NCBI RefSeq assembly: GCF_000696575.1
Contig: NZ_JMSQ01000006.1
Location: forward strand, 496,001-560,000
Direction: 5' to 3'
Source: Siccibacter colletis
Lineage (GTDB): Bacteria; Pseudomonadota; Gammaproteobacteria; Enterobacterales; Enterobacteriaceae
DNA: 64,000 nucleotides
A program made the position numbers and the translations under genes. The stretch's first letter is position 1. Every line of letters begins with the position of its first letter. This document shows, in pieces, positions 10,364 through 19,219 of this stretch. The notes under the pieces were generated by a model. The model was not told the origin of the DNA. It ran no database searches and saw only the letters and a list, made by a program, of their open reading frames with translations.

Positions 10364-11752
10364 ATGGAGCATCGTCACCCCTGGTGTCAGCGACTGCTGG
10401 CCGCGCTGCCCGATGAGGCGCAGCGCAGCGCCATCGCAGCCGACGATCCGCTGTGGGAAAACATCGAAACCGAACTGGTGAAGCTTGGGTCGCTGGCGCA
10501 CAGCCAGGTGAACCTGACCGAAGTGGCAGGCCTGTGCCTGACGCTGCTGGAGAGCAAAACCAAAGACATGCGCGTGCTGGTGCAGCTGGTGCGCTGTCTG
10601 CAGCACCCGGCAAAAGCCACGCCCTTCGGCACCGCGCTGATCCTGCTCGACAGCTGGGTCGAGGCTTACTGGGCCATCGCCTGGCCCGCCAGCGCCATGC
10701 AGAAGCAGCGCCTGCTGGTACAGATGGTGCGCCGCTTCGACGGGGCGCTCGGTCGCGTCGGCGAGCAGGCCTCTGCGGCCGAGCTGGATCAGCTGCTGGC
10801 CCACGCCGAACGGCTGGAGCAGACGCTGCTGCGCGTCGCGCCGGACAAGACCGATCCGCTGGAGACCCTGATCCCGGCGCTGCGTCGCGCCCGATCGCGC
10901 CAGCAGGAGCAGGCGAAGGCCGACAGCGCCCCGGCCCCGGTCACCGCCAGCACGGTGGTCACCACCCAGAGCAGCGCCGCCGCGCCGGAGATCGATACCT
11001 CGAATGAACGCGCCTGGCGGCAGACCCTGCTGAAGGTGGCCGGGCTGATCGTTGAACAGCAGCCTGATGCGGCGGTGGGCTACCGGCTGCGCCGCCACGC
11101 CATCTGGAGCACCATCACCGCCGCACCGGTGACCTCGCGCGGCAATCAGACCCAGCTCGCCCCGGTGGCGGCCGATCGCGTCAGCGAATACCACGCAGCG
11201 CTGCCCCAGGCGGATAACGCGCTGTGGAAGCAGATTGAAGAGAGCCTGGTGCTGTCGCCGTACTGGTTCGACGGGCATTGCCTGTCGGCACGCGTGGCCG
11301 CGCAGCTGGGCTTTCCCGAAGTGGCGGCGGCCATCGCGGCGGAGCTGGAGGCGTTTCTACAGCGCCTGCCGGTGCTGCGCGAGCTGACCTTCAGCGACAA
11401 GAGCGCGTTTCTCACCGAAAGCTGTGCAGAGTGGCTGCGCGGTGCGAAGGGCAGCGCCGGGCAGGGGAGCGAGCAGGGCCAGGATCTGGCCGCCGAGGTG
11501 GCTGCCTGCCGGAAAGCACAGGGGCTGAACGCCGCGCTGACGCTGCTGGATGACAAAACGCGGCAGCAGTCGGAGCCGCGCGAGCAGTTTTACGCCGGGA
11601 TGATGCTGGCGGAGCTGCTGGCCGCCGAAGGCATGAAAACCCTGGCCGCACAGCACTATCACCATCTTTTGCAGGAAGCGCACCGCCTCGGGCTGGCGCA
11701 GTGGGAACCGGGACTGGTGAAACGCCTTGAGCGTCTGGCCAAAGCCCGTTAA
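10364..11752 (+). CDS. tssA: T6SS cap/assembly protein TssA (VasJ type)
   Basis: 462 residues with an N-terminal ImpA_N domain (about 1-130) and a VasJ-type C-terminal region. TssA proteins initiate and coordinate tail-tube/sheath polymerisation from the baseplate. The start is the ATG at 10364 behind a GGGGGCC stretch; an in-frame GTG at 10343 lies inside tagO. The middle has a low-complexity A/T/S/V linker (residues ~185-220) that separates the two domains. A second, differently built ImpA_N protein (VasL) follows tssM. Confidence 0.87.
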   Translation: MEHRHPWCQRLLAALPDEAQRSAIAADDPLWENIETELVKLGSLAHSQVNLTEVAGLCLTLLESKTKDMRVLVQLVRCLQHPAKATPFGTALILLDSWVEAYWAIAWPASAMQKQRLLVQMVRRFDGALGRVGEQASAAELDQLLAHAERLEQTLLRVAPDKTDPLETLIPALRRARSRQQEQAKADSAPAPVTASTVVTTQSSAAAPEIDTSNERAWRQTLLKVAGLIVEQQPDAAVGYRLRRHAIWSTITAAPVTSRGNQTQLAPVAADRVSEYHAALPQADNALWKQIEESLVLSPYWFDGHCLSARVAAQLGFPEVAAAIAAELEAFLQRLPVLRELTFSDKSAFLTESCAEWLRGAKGSAGQGSEQGQDLAAEVAACRKAQGLNAALTLLDDKTRQQSEPREQFYAGMMLAELLAAEGMKTLAAQHYHHLLQEAHRLGLAQWEPGLVKRLERLAKAR

Positions 11753-11776
11753 CAGGACTTTTTTGAGCGGTAACCT

Positions 11777-14700
11777 ATGTTAAATAAACTTATTACCTTA
11801 CTGCGTAAGCAACTGCCGAAACTCAAGCCGTCGTGGCTGCTGCTCGGTATCGTGCTGTGGTGTGTCGTGCTGGTGCTGGCCTGGTGGCTGGGACCAAAGC
11901 TGGCGCTGGCCGGGGCGCGCCCGCTGGAGAGCATCTGGGGACGGGTGATCTTCACCGTCGTCTGGCTGTGGGTGGCCTGCGGCGTCAGCGTCTGGCGCAT
12001 CTGGCAACGTATGCAGCAGCTAAAAGCCGAGCGCAAGGAGCTGGTCGAGGTAGAGCAGGACCCCAACAAGGTGTTCGTCGATAACCAGCAGCGTTTCCTT
12101 GACGGCTGGATGACGGCGCTGCGCACCAATCTGGGCGCCGGTTCGCTCTACCAGATGCCCTGGTATCTGATGGTGGGCCTGCCGGGCAGCGGAAAAAGCA
12201 GCCTGGTACACCGCGCCAACAACGCCAACAAGCTCAATGCCCGTCTTACCGCCGAGCTGCGTGGCCTGGCGGTGGATCAGAAAGTGGATTGCTGGCTGGG
12301 GGAAGAGGCTGTGATCCTCGACCCGAAAGGGGAGCTGCTGATGCAGTCGGTTTCCGATCTGGAGCCGAACGGGCTGCGCAATGAGCGCCTGTGGCAGCAC
12401 CTGCTGAACTGGCTCAATGACAACCGCAAGCGCCAGCCGCTCAACGGGCTGGTGCTGACCCTCGATCTGGCGTGGCTCTCCCAGGCCAGCGTCGCCGAGC
12501 GTAAGGTGTGCGCCCAGCTGCTGCGCGCGCGCCTGCTGGATATTACTTCGACCCTGAACACCCGGCTGCCGATCTACTTCGCCCTGACCCGGCTCGATAT
12601 GCTGAACGGCTTCAACGCGTTCTTTCAGCATCTGGATAAAGAGACCCGCCAGTCGCTGCTCGGCGTCACCTTCAGCAGCGAGAGCCAGCAGCCGCACGAG
12701 TGGCTGGCAGAGCTGGACAGCTTCTGGGATCGCTGGGTGGATGGGCTGAACGATAACCTCGCCGACAAAATGCTGCCCTACACCGGGGAAGCCGCTGCCG
12801 CCGAGCTGTTCTCCTTTGTGCGCCAGCTGGCCGGTCTGAAGGATTATCTGCATGAAGTGCTGAGCGAAGCGCTGGTGCAGGACGACCGCAACATGCTGCG
12901 CGTGCGCGGCATCTACCTCAGCTCGGTTTACCAGCAGGGCGTGCCGTTCGATGCCTTTGCCCAGGCGGCCTCCCAGCGCTATCACCTGCCGGAGGCGGTC
13001 TATGCCTCCCAGCGCGGTGAGTCCAATACCTTCTTTGTGCGCGAGCTGTTTAAGAGCGTGGTGTTCCCGGAAGCGCACCTCGCAGGCGAGAGCCGTCTGC
13101 ACAGCCTGTACCGCCGCCGCCGCATGTCCACCGGCGTCGGCCTGATGGCGCTGGGTGCTGTGGCGCTCACCGCCGGCTGGCATCACTACTACCGCACTAA
13201 CGAAGAGGCGGGGCGCAACGTGCTGGCCCGCGCCCAGCAGTTTATTAACGCCCGGGACGTGGAAGAGAGCGGCGGGTTTGGCGTCAGCCAGCTGCCGCGC
13301 CTCAACCTGATCCGCGAGGCCACGCTGTCGTTCGGCAACTACCGTGAGAAGGACTCCCGGCTGGCGGATATGGGGCTGTACCAGGGCGACCGCATTGGCC
13401 CTTACGTGGAAGGCTCTTACCTGCAGCTGCTGCAGGTGCGTTTCCTGCCGGCGCTGATGGTGGGGCTGGAGCAGGATCTGCGCGATGCGCCGCCGTCGAG
13501 CGAAGCCAGGCTCAGCGTACTGCGCGTGATGCGCATGATCGAAGATGCCTCCGGGCGCAACAAGCCGCTGGTGCAGCAGTATATGGCCCAGCGCTGGCAG
13601 AAAGCTTTCCCTAACCAGGGGGCGATCCAGGAGCAGCTGATGCAGCATCTGGAGTACGCCCTCGACCACACCGACTGGCATAAAGCGCGTGCCGACCGCG
13701 ACGCGGAAGCGATCGCAGCCTGGCAGCCGTTCGTTACGCCGGTGGCGGAGGCGCAGCGCGAGCTTAGCAAGCTGCCGCTGTTCCAGCGCGTTTACCAGAG
13801 CCTGGTGCTGCGTGCTACCGATGCGCTGCCGCCGGATCTGATGGTGCGTGACGAAGTCGGACAAACTTTCGATAACGTCTTTGCCCTGCGCAATGATAAA
13901 GCCGGGGCCGTGCCGCGCTTCTTCACCTGGCCGGGCTTTAATGACTACTTTGTGCGTCAGGATAAAACCCTGTTCGATCTCACCGCGCTGGATGCGTGGG
14001 TGCTGGGGCTGCGCGAACGCGTGCACCTGAGCGAGGCGGACCGCAACGAGATCCAGCGCCAGGTCAACGACCGCTACATCACCGACTACGTCAACCACTG
14101 GCAGAAAACTCTCGCCAATATTGATGTGCAGTCCTTTGAGACCCCGGAACAGGCGCTGGACGTGCTGACCACCATCACCGGTAACGAGCAGCCGTTCCAG
14201 CGCGTTATCACTACCCTGAGCGACAACACCCGTGCCCGTAAGCTGGGCGAGGAGAGCAGCGAGGCGGCGCAGAGTATCAACACCCGTATCGCCAGGCCGT
14301 TCATTCCGCTCAACGACACCCTGAGCGGGCGCGGCGACAACGTGGCGCTGATCCAGGAAGTGAACCAGAAACTGACCGACCTCTACCACTGGCTGGAGCA
14401 GATTGTGAACGCGGTGGACCCCGGTGCCGCAGCGCTGAAAGCGCTCCAGCAGCGCCAGGCGAACCAGTACTCCGACCCGGCGTTTGTGCTGCAGCAGTAC
14501 GCCCGCAGCCTGCCTGCGCCGCTGGATCGCTGGGTCACCCAGATTGCTGAGCAGGTATCGGGCCTGACGGTTAACCTGGCGATGTCCTCGCTCAACGATG
14601 AGTGGATCAACAAGGTGGTGACGCCGTTTAACGATCAGCTGGCCCACCGCTATCCGTTCGATCCGCAGGCGGAAGACGATGCGCCGCTCTCGGAAGTGGA

Positions 14701-15274
14701 GCGCTTCTTCGCGCCGGGCGGCACGCTGGATGGCTTCTATACCAGCAACCTCAAACCGCTGGTGGATGCCGGGATGCTGGAGAGTGAATCGGGCAGCGAG
14801 GTGCAGATGGAGCTGCTGCGTCAGCTGGAGCGCGCTCAGAACATCCGCAACGCGCTGTTTAACACCCAGGGCGGGCTGGAGTTCCACTTCGTGATGGAGC
14901 CGATTGAGTTGACTGCCAACAAGCGGCGCAGCGTGCTTAACCTCGACGGTCAGCTGCTGGAGTACACCCACGGCCGCCGCCAGAAGATCCCGCTGGTATG
15001 GCCGAACGCCATGCGTGACGGGGCGCAGAGCAAGCTGATTCTGGTGCCGGACAACGCCGAACGTTCACCGCGCAGCCTGAGCTATGCCGGGCCGTGGGCG
15101 ATGTTCCGCATGATGGACGCCAGCGCCCGCACGAAGATGAACCGCGGCTCCTTTGATGCGCGCTTCGCGGTGGATAACGGGTCGATGACCTATCGCGTCT
15201 ACAGCGATGAGAGCCACAACCCGTTTGCCAGCGGCCTGTTCAGCCAGTTCCGCCTGCCGGAAACCCTTTACTAA
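11777..15274 (+). CDS. tssM: T6SS inner-membrane protein TssM (IcmF/VasK)
   Basis: 1165-residue core of the trans-envelope complex. Two N-terminal membrane helices (about residues 19-37 and 55-74) precede a cytoplasmic NTPase-like domain with Walker A GLPGSGKS near residue 136. A third membrane helix near 454-472 (GLMALGAVALTAGW) leads into a long periplasmic part that binds TssJ. Length and order are standard. A GC-rich hairpin follows directly and separates it from vasL. Confidence 0.95.
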   Translation: MLNKLITLLRKQLPKLKPSWLLLGIVLWCVVLVLAWWLGPKLALAGARPLESIWGRVIFTVVWLWVACGVSVWRIWQRMQQLKAERKELVEVEQDPNKVFVDNQQRFLDGWMTALRTNLGAGSLYQMPWYLMVGLPGSGKSSLVHRANNANKLNARLTAELRGLAVDQKVDCWLGEEAVILDPKGELLMQSVSDLEPNGLRNERLWQHLLNWLNDNRKRQPLNGLVLTLDLAWLSQASVAERKVCAQLLRARLLDITSTLNTRLPIYFALTRLDMLNGFNAFFQHLDKETRQSLLGVTFSSESQQPHEWLAELDSFWDRWVDGLNDNLADKMLPYTGEAAAAELFSFVRQLAGLKDYLHEVLSEALVQDDRNMLRVRGIYLSSVYQQGVPFDAFAQAASQRYHLPEAVYASQRGESNTFFVRELFKSVVFPEAHLAGESRLHSLYRRRRMSTGVGLMALGAVALTAGWHHYYRTNEEAGRNVLARAQQFINARDVEESGGFGVSQLPRLNLIREATLSFGNYREKDSRLADMGLYQGDRIGPYVEGSYLQLLQVRFLPALMVGLEQDLRDAPPSSEARLSVLRVMRMIEDASGRNKPLVQQYMAQRWQKAFPNQGAIQEQLMQHLEYALDHTDWHKARADRDAEAIAAWQPFVTPVAEAQRELSKLPLFQRVYQSLVLRATDALPPDLMVRDEVGQTFDNVFALRNDKAGAVPRFFTWPGFNDYFVRQDKTLFDLTALDAWVLGLRERVHLSEADRNEIQRQVNDRYITDYVNHWQKTLANIDVQSFETPEQALDVLTTITGNEQPFQRVITTLSDNTRARKLGEESSEAAQSINTRIARPFIPLNDTLSGRGDNVALIQEVNQKLTDLYHWLEQIVNAVDPGAAALKALQQRQANQYSDPAFVLQQYARSLPAPLDRWVTQIAEQVSGLTVNLAMSSLNDEWINKVVTPFNDQLAHRYPFDPQAEDDAPLSEVERFFAPGGTLDGFYTSNLKPLVDAGMLESESGSEVQMELLRQLERAQNIRNALFNTQGGLEFHFVMEPIELTANKRRSVLNLDGQLLEYTHGRRQKIPLVWPNAMRDGAQSKLILVPDNAERSPRSLSYAGPWAMFRMMDASARTKMNRGSFDARFAVDNGSMTYRVYSDESHNPFASGLFSQFRLPETLY

Positions 15275-15277
15275 TTC

Positions 15278-15305
15278 ACCGGGGCCGCGTGGCCCCGGTT
15301 CTTTG
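15278..15305 (+). terminator. hairpin after tssM
   Basis: Nine-base perfect stem (ACCGGGGCC at 15278-15286 pairing with GGCCCCGGT at 15291-15299), loop GCGT, then TTCTTT. It looks like an intrinsic terminator or attenuator with a weak U-tract. It would lower expression of vasL and the Sel1 gene relative to the structural T6SS genes. Confidence 0.6.
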
Positions 15306-15318
15306 ATGGAATTTGGTT

Positions 15319-16743
15319 ATGCACGATGCACAGCAAGCAATGAATGTAGGCCGCGATCCGCGCATGTTGCCGGAGTATGAGCGCCTGCGCGGGGAGATCA
15401 ACAAGCTCAGCCACGCCTCGCGCCCGGAGATTGACTGGCAGCTGGTTCACCAGATGGCGATGATCATCTTTGAGAAGCAGGGCGTCGATCTGCAGACGGC
15501 GATCTACTTCACGCTCGCCCGCTCGCGCCTGCACGGGCTGAACGGTTTTACCGAAGGCTGCGAGTTTCTCGCCAACCTGATCGTTACCCAGTGGGACAAC
15601 TTCTGGCCGCCGGTACACCAGGCGCGGGCGCGCGTTGACATGCTGGACTGGTTTATCGCCCGCATCAGCGACGTGATCCGCCAGTACAGCATCAGCCATG
15701 AAGACAAGCGTTATATCTACCGCTGCGAGCGCGCCCTGCAGTTGATGAGCGAGAAGCTGCACAACGTCGGGTTGAGCCGCGTGCCGCGGGTCGAAAACCT
15801 GATCCACTTTATCGAAGGCTATACCCATCTGTTTGATGAAACCGAAATCGTGATTGTCTCGGACGAGCAGGACATTCATCAGCAGGACATGCAGATCCCG
15901 CCGATGGTGTACTTCCGTCCGGACAGCGATAGCGCCCAGCCGGGCATGGAGCAGGCAATGCCAAAAGGCAGCATCATCGTCGGGCGCGAGAAGGGCGCAC
16001 TCAAGCCGACGGTACTGAAAATCGAAACCCATAAAAAAGCCAAACCGGCGTGGTTCTGGTTCGCCAGCGGCCTGCTGGCCTGCGCGCTGCCGGTGGCGCT
16101 GTTTGCCGGCTGGGACCGCTGGACCACCACCGAAGCGGCGCGCGAAAACGACGCCATTGCGCTGCTTGGTAAACCGGCGCGGGCGCTGCCGGGCGCGCTT
16201 AACTTCAGCGAGCTGCGCAATATTCGCATGGCGCTGGGCGAGCAGACCCTGCGCGAGATGGAGCCAGAGGTGACCAGCAACTATCAGGCGCAGCTCACCC
16301 GCGTGCAGCAGGCCTCGCCGCTGTGGCTCTATCAGTTCGGCGACGATCTGCGTAACTCGGTGCGCGTGCTCTACCCGGATTCGCTGGCGGTGAACGCGAT
16401 GGATACCCAGTGGCAGCAGATGCTGCGCGCCCAGACCGGCGACAAACACGACGAGGCCGCCTGGCAGCAGGCGAACCGCAGCGTTGACGGGCTTATCGCT
16501 GAGCTGATGGATCTGGAGCGCAAGCGTAAAACCGTCACCATCTCTTACCTGAAGTCAGCGGTGTATGACATCCAGAAAAACCTCAACCGGGATGTGCCGT
16601 TCAGCGTGCGGCTGGGCCAGCTGGAAAAACGTCAGGCAGCGCAGGAGCGCATCAGCCCGACCGAACTGAACGCCATGCTGGACGAGCTGAAGGGGCTGAA
16701 CACCCGCATGTATCTGCTTGAGCAAACCCGCACCGCGCCATGA
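15319..16743 (+). CDS. vasL: VasL-family T6SS protein (ImpA_N, membrane-anchored)
   Basis: 474 residues with the ATG at 15319 preceded by a TGGA signal; a TTG two codons upstream is less likely. Residues ~1-130 are an ImpA_N domain (DPRMLPEYERLRGEINKL, then WDNFWPPVHQAR). A membrane helix lies near residues 244-264 (WFWFASGLLACALPVALFAGW), followed by the VasL C-terminal domain. This makes it a membrane-anchored TssA-like/TagA-like protein, a class thought to stop or hold the distal sheath end. It overlaps by four bases an ATG (16740) that is in frame with the next gene. Confidence 0.85.
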   Translation: MHDAQQAMNVGRDPRMLPEYERLRGEINKLSHASRPEIDWQLVHQMAMIIFEKQGVDLQTAIYFTLARSRLHGLNGFTEGCEFLANLIVTQWDNFWPPVHQARARVDMLDWFIARISDVIRQYSISHEDKRYIYRCERALQLMSEKLHNVGLSRVPRVENLIHFIEGYTHLFDETEIVIVSDEQDIHQQDMQIPPMVYFRPDSDSAQPGMEQAMPKGSIIVGREKGALKPTVLKIETHKKAKPAWFWFASGLLACALPVALFAGWDRWTTTEAARENDAIALLGKPARALPGALNFSELRNIRMALGEQTLREMEPEVTSNYQAQLTRVQQASPLWLYQFGDDLRNSVRVLYPDSLAVNAMDTQWQQMLRAQTGDKHDEAAWQQANRSVDGLIAELMDLERKRKTVTISYLKSAVYDIQKNLNRDVPFSVRLGQLEKRQAAQERISPTELNAMLDELKGLNTRMYLLEQTRTAP

Positions 16744-16754
16744 AAGGGGGCCAT

Positions 16755-18140
16755 GTGAAACAACGACTCGTCACGCTGGTTATTGGCGGCGTGCTGCTGA
16801 CGGGCTGTGCTGCCAGTGTGGACTCCCTGTCGGAACGCGATCTGGCGCTGGCGGCGAAAGAGGGCAACCCGCAGGCGCAGTATCGTTACGCCCGCATGCT
16901 GGCGGCGCGTCAGGATTACCCGCAGGCGATGACGCTGATGAAGCAGGTGGGAGACAAGAGCATACTCGCGTCGGTTTCCAGCGAGCAGCGCGGCGATGCC
17001 GCCAGGCAGGTGGGAGACTGGTACAGCGCCGGGCTGGGTGAGCCGCGCAATGAGAAGCTGGCGCGGGTCTGGTGGGAAAAGGGGTCATCGCTCGGTAATG
17101 GTGAAGCCAGCTACCGTCTGGCGCAGGACTGCCAGCAACAGCACAGCGGTAAGCTGGAAACCGACTGCATCGACATTCTCGAAACCGCGGCGCAGCAGGG
17201 GCATGCTCCGGCGCAGCTTGCGTTAGCGCAGTGGTTTGCTGACCATGAAGGGGCGGAGCAGGAGGGGCTGGAGTGGCTGCAGAAGTCTGCGGATCAGCAA
17301 CATCCCCGGGCGCTCTGGCAGCTGGCGCAGCGCTATGAAACCGGGGCGGGCGTGGAGAAGCGCAGCGACATGGCGCAGCGGCTCTACTTCGTCAGCGCTG
17401 AAAAGGGTTATGCCCCGGCCCAGCGCTGGATGGGGGAGCACACCAGCGGCAAAGAGGCGTACGGGTGGTATGAAAAAGCCGCCAACGGCAACGATGCCGC
17501 CGCCCAGCGCTGGATGGCTGAAACCTGGTTCACCGGCCGTGGCGTGGTAAAGAACGACCAGACCGGGGCGGCCTGGCTGCAAAAAGCGGTTAACGGCAAC
17601 GATCCGCAGGCGCAGTACCTCTACAGCCAGCGTCAGCGCAGCGATGAGGCCCAGGAGCTGTGGCTGAAACGCGCAGCGGCGGGCGGCTACAGCGATGCTC
17701 AGTACGCGCTGGCAGGGCGCTATACCGCACGCGGCGAAGATAAAGAAGCGCGCGCCCTCTGGGCGGCGCTGGCGGAGAAAGGCGATGCGCAGGCGCGGCT
17801 GGCCTATGGGGAAATGCTGCGGCTGGGGCAGGGCGGAAAAGAGGATTTCGCCGCCGCCTTTAAGCAGTACCGTCTGGCGGCGAATGCCGGGAACCGCATG
17901 GCGCAGTACCGGATGGGCCTGCTGCGTCAGGAGGGCCTGGGTGCGCCGCGCAACCGTATCCACGCTTATGCCTGGTTCTCTCTGGCCTCGACCGAAGGCA
18001 TGAAAGAGGCGCTGGCCGCGCTTAACGACCTCGAAGCTTCTATGGAGCCGGAGGAGATCAACCGGGCGCAAAAGCTGGCGGTGATCTGGAGCAAGCGCAT
18101 CGCCAAAGCCGAGCGCGCCGACCTCGATAACGAGGGGTGA
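16755..18140 (+). CDS. Sel1-repeat lipoprotein at the end of the T6SS operon
   Basis: 461 residues. The GTG at 16755 is favoured: AGGGGG lies just upstream, and it gives a clean lipoprotein signal peptide ending in LTGC with Cys18. An ATG at 16740 would add five residues. The rest is a chain of Sel1/TPR-like repeats with patterns such as GNPQAQYRYARML, GYAPAQRWMGE, GNDAAAQRWMAETWFTGRG and GNRMAQYRMGLLRQEGLG. Sel1 solenoids are protein-binding scaffolds, so an envelope adaptor role for the T6SS is inferred from position only. It is the last gene before a strong terminator. Confidence 0.82.
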   Translation: MKQRLVTLVIGGVLLTGCAASVDSLSERDLALAAKEGNPQAQYRYARMLAARQDYPQAMTLMKQVGDKSILASVSSEQRGDAARQVGDWYSAGLGEPRNEKLARVWWEKGSSLGNGEASYRLAQDCQQQHSGKLETDCIDILETAAQQGHAPAQLALAQWFADHEGAEQEGLEWLQKSADQQHPRALWQLAQRYETGAGVEKRSDMAQRLYFVSAEKGYAPAQRWMGEHTSGKEAYGWYEKAANGNDAAAQRWMAETWFTGRGVVKNDQTGAAWLQKAVNGNDPQAQYLYSQRQRSDEAQELWLKRAAAGGYSDAQYALAGRYTARGEDKEARALWAALAEKGDAQARLAYGEMLRLGQGGKEDFAAAFKQYRLAANAGNRMAQYRMGLLRQEGLGAPRNRIHAYAWFSLASTEGMKEALAALNDLEASMEPEEINRAQKLAVIWSKRIAKAERADLDNEG

Positions 18141-18150
18141 TTCGGTTAAC

Positions 18151-18182
18151 CGGGAGGCTCGGGTGGCCTCCCGCTCTCTTTT
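18151..18182 (+). terminator. intrinsic terminator of T6SS locus 1
   Basis: Eight-base GC-rich stem CGGGAGGC/GCCTCCCG with a seven-base loop, followed by CTCTCTTTTT. It lies 10 bases after the Sel1 gene stop and closes the T6SS operon. Confidence 0.85.
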
Positions 18183-18299
18183 GCGGTGCGCTTCGCAGCG
18201 CGACTGCATCCTGAAGGTAACAGCGTAAAAAGCGTTGGCGCCTGCACACATATTCTTGATTTTACCGCTGCGTTTTAAACTCCCGTGCTGCACAGTGTG

Positions 18300-18336
18300 A
18301 TATAGGCTTGAGATTATATAGCATTTAACCTATATT
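18300..18336 (+). promoter_or_regulatory. promoter and inverted-repeat operator of the toxin-antitoxin remnant
   Basis: TTGAGA (18308-18313) and TATATT (18331-18336) are separated by 17 bases, a good sigma-70 promoter. ATATAGG at 18300-18306 and CCTATAT at 18329-18335 form a perfect seven-base inverted repeat that brackets the promoter. This fits autorepression by the downstream antitoxin (inference). Confidence 0.6.
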
Positions 18337-18349
18337 GCAGGGAGCAACG

Positions 18350-18493
18350 ATGTGGACCATAGAAACAACGGATAATTTTGATGCATGGCTGAGTGAGCAG
18401 CGTGACGGACACCAACGCTTTTACAGCGTAACGATCCCCGTTGCTGACAGGGAGTTCACGCGTCACCTCAACACATTGATCAACAAGGAGTAG
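18350..18493 (+). pseudogene. HigB/RelE-type toxin with its core deleted
   Basis: 47-residue ORF. The first 17 residues (MWTIETTDNFDAWLSEQ) match the N-terminus and the last ~25 (RFYSVTIPVADREFTRHL) match the C-terminus of phage-Gp49/HigB-type RNase toxins. These are normally about 110-120 residues. The middle, including most of the RNase fold, is missing, yet the frame is kept. The promoter, ribosome-binding site (GGGAG) and adjacent antitoxin gene are intact. I infer an inactivating internal deletion of about 70 codons that left a toxin-less antitoxin unit. Confidence 0.75.
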
Positions 18494-18496
18494 CCG

Positions 18497-18799
18497 ATGG
18501 GCAGAACACTGGAACAGATGCTGGCGGATGAAAAACCGGAGGTGGTTGCCGCTGCACAGGCCGAAGCGAATGAGATGCTGCTGGAGGTTAATCTGGCCAT
18601 GCTGCGCGATCGGGTGCGAAAAACCCAGATGGAGATGGCGCAGGCGCTGGGCGTGAAACAGCCGACCATTGCCGGCATTGAAAAGGCAGGGCGCGATCTT
18701 AAGCTTTCCACCTTGAAGCGCTATGTTGAGGCGTTAGGCGGAAAGGTTCGGCTTGATATCAAATTGCCAGACGGCACGCGCTACGATTTTACACTTTAG
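18497..18799 (+). CDS. XRE-family antitoxin (HigA-like)
   Basis: 100-residue helix-turn-helix protein. It starts four bases after the toxin remnant, behind AAGGAG. The HTH spans roughly residues 42-70 (MEMAQALGVKQPTIAGIEK), with an acidic N-terminal helix and a C-terminal KVRLDIKLPDG segment common in antitoxins paired with Gp49/HigB toxins. Expected to neutralise the toxin and repress its own promoter (18300-18336). Since the local toxin is gutted, it may act only as an autorepressor or as protection against related toxins. Confidence 0.8.
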   Translation: MGRTLEQMLADEKPEVVAAAQAEANEMLLEVNLAMLRDRVRKTQMEMAQALGVKQPTIAGIEKAGRDLKLSTLKRYVEALGGKVRLDIKLPDGTRYDFTL

Positions 18800-18894
18800 G
18801 TGTTATTGAATTATGTAGACATTATCAGCAAGTGATAAATACATATGTTTTTTGCCACTAGTCGCTGTTGCGGGCCAGCGACTATGTTTATTTT

Positions 18895-19200
18895 TTATTT
18901 AATCCAGCAGCCGTAATATTTCAAATGAAAACACCAAAGATAGTAACAGAAAATAATCAAGGCGATACGCACGTAGATTACGTTTCGTTTAAAAAAAATA
19001 AACGGTACAAAAAGTAGCAGAACAACCCATGTAAAAACGCCATCACCATCAGAATATGGAATATCGCAAATGCTGTTCACGCTGCCATCATCCACCATCC
19101 ATTCATACTCTCGGATAGAGAAAACAGTGATGAACAGAGTTAAGAGAACTGAGTACAGATAAAAAACAAAATTTACCGCTATTCTTTCTTTATTCAACAT
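18895..19200 (-). CDS. small three-helix membrane protein, putative T6SS immunity protein
   Basis: 101 residues from the ATG at 19200; an upstream open frame to 19317 overlaps the effector gene and is less likely. Three hydrophobic segments lie near residues 10-28, 55-70 and 74-91, with two cysteines near the C-terminus. The FSIREYEWMVDDGS...CDIPYSDGDG region recalls the YjeO/DUF2645 family (from memory, not searched). The gene lies 19 bases downstream of a putative peptidoglycan-degrading effector on the same strand. That position and an envelope location suit an immunity protein acting in the periplasm or inner membrane. AT-rich and unlike the flanking T6SS genes. Confidence 0.6.
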   Translation of the reverse strand: MLNKERIAVNFVFYLYSVLLTLFITVFSIREYEWMVDDGSVNSICDIPYSDGDGVFTWVVLLLFVPFIFFKRNVIYVRIALIIFCYYLWCFHLKYYGCWIK

Positions 19201-19219
19201 AGCATGCCCTTGCTTTAAT

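Noticed and set aside
12020..14971. 983-codon open frame on the minus strand inside tssM
   Set aside because: Mirror frame of a GC-rich gene; composition is rich in Arg/His/Gln/Leu with no domain sense, and tssM on the plus strand is certain. The same holds for long antisense frames at 3478-5421 and 6314-8047.
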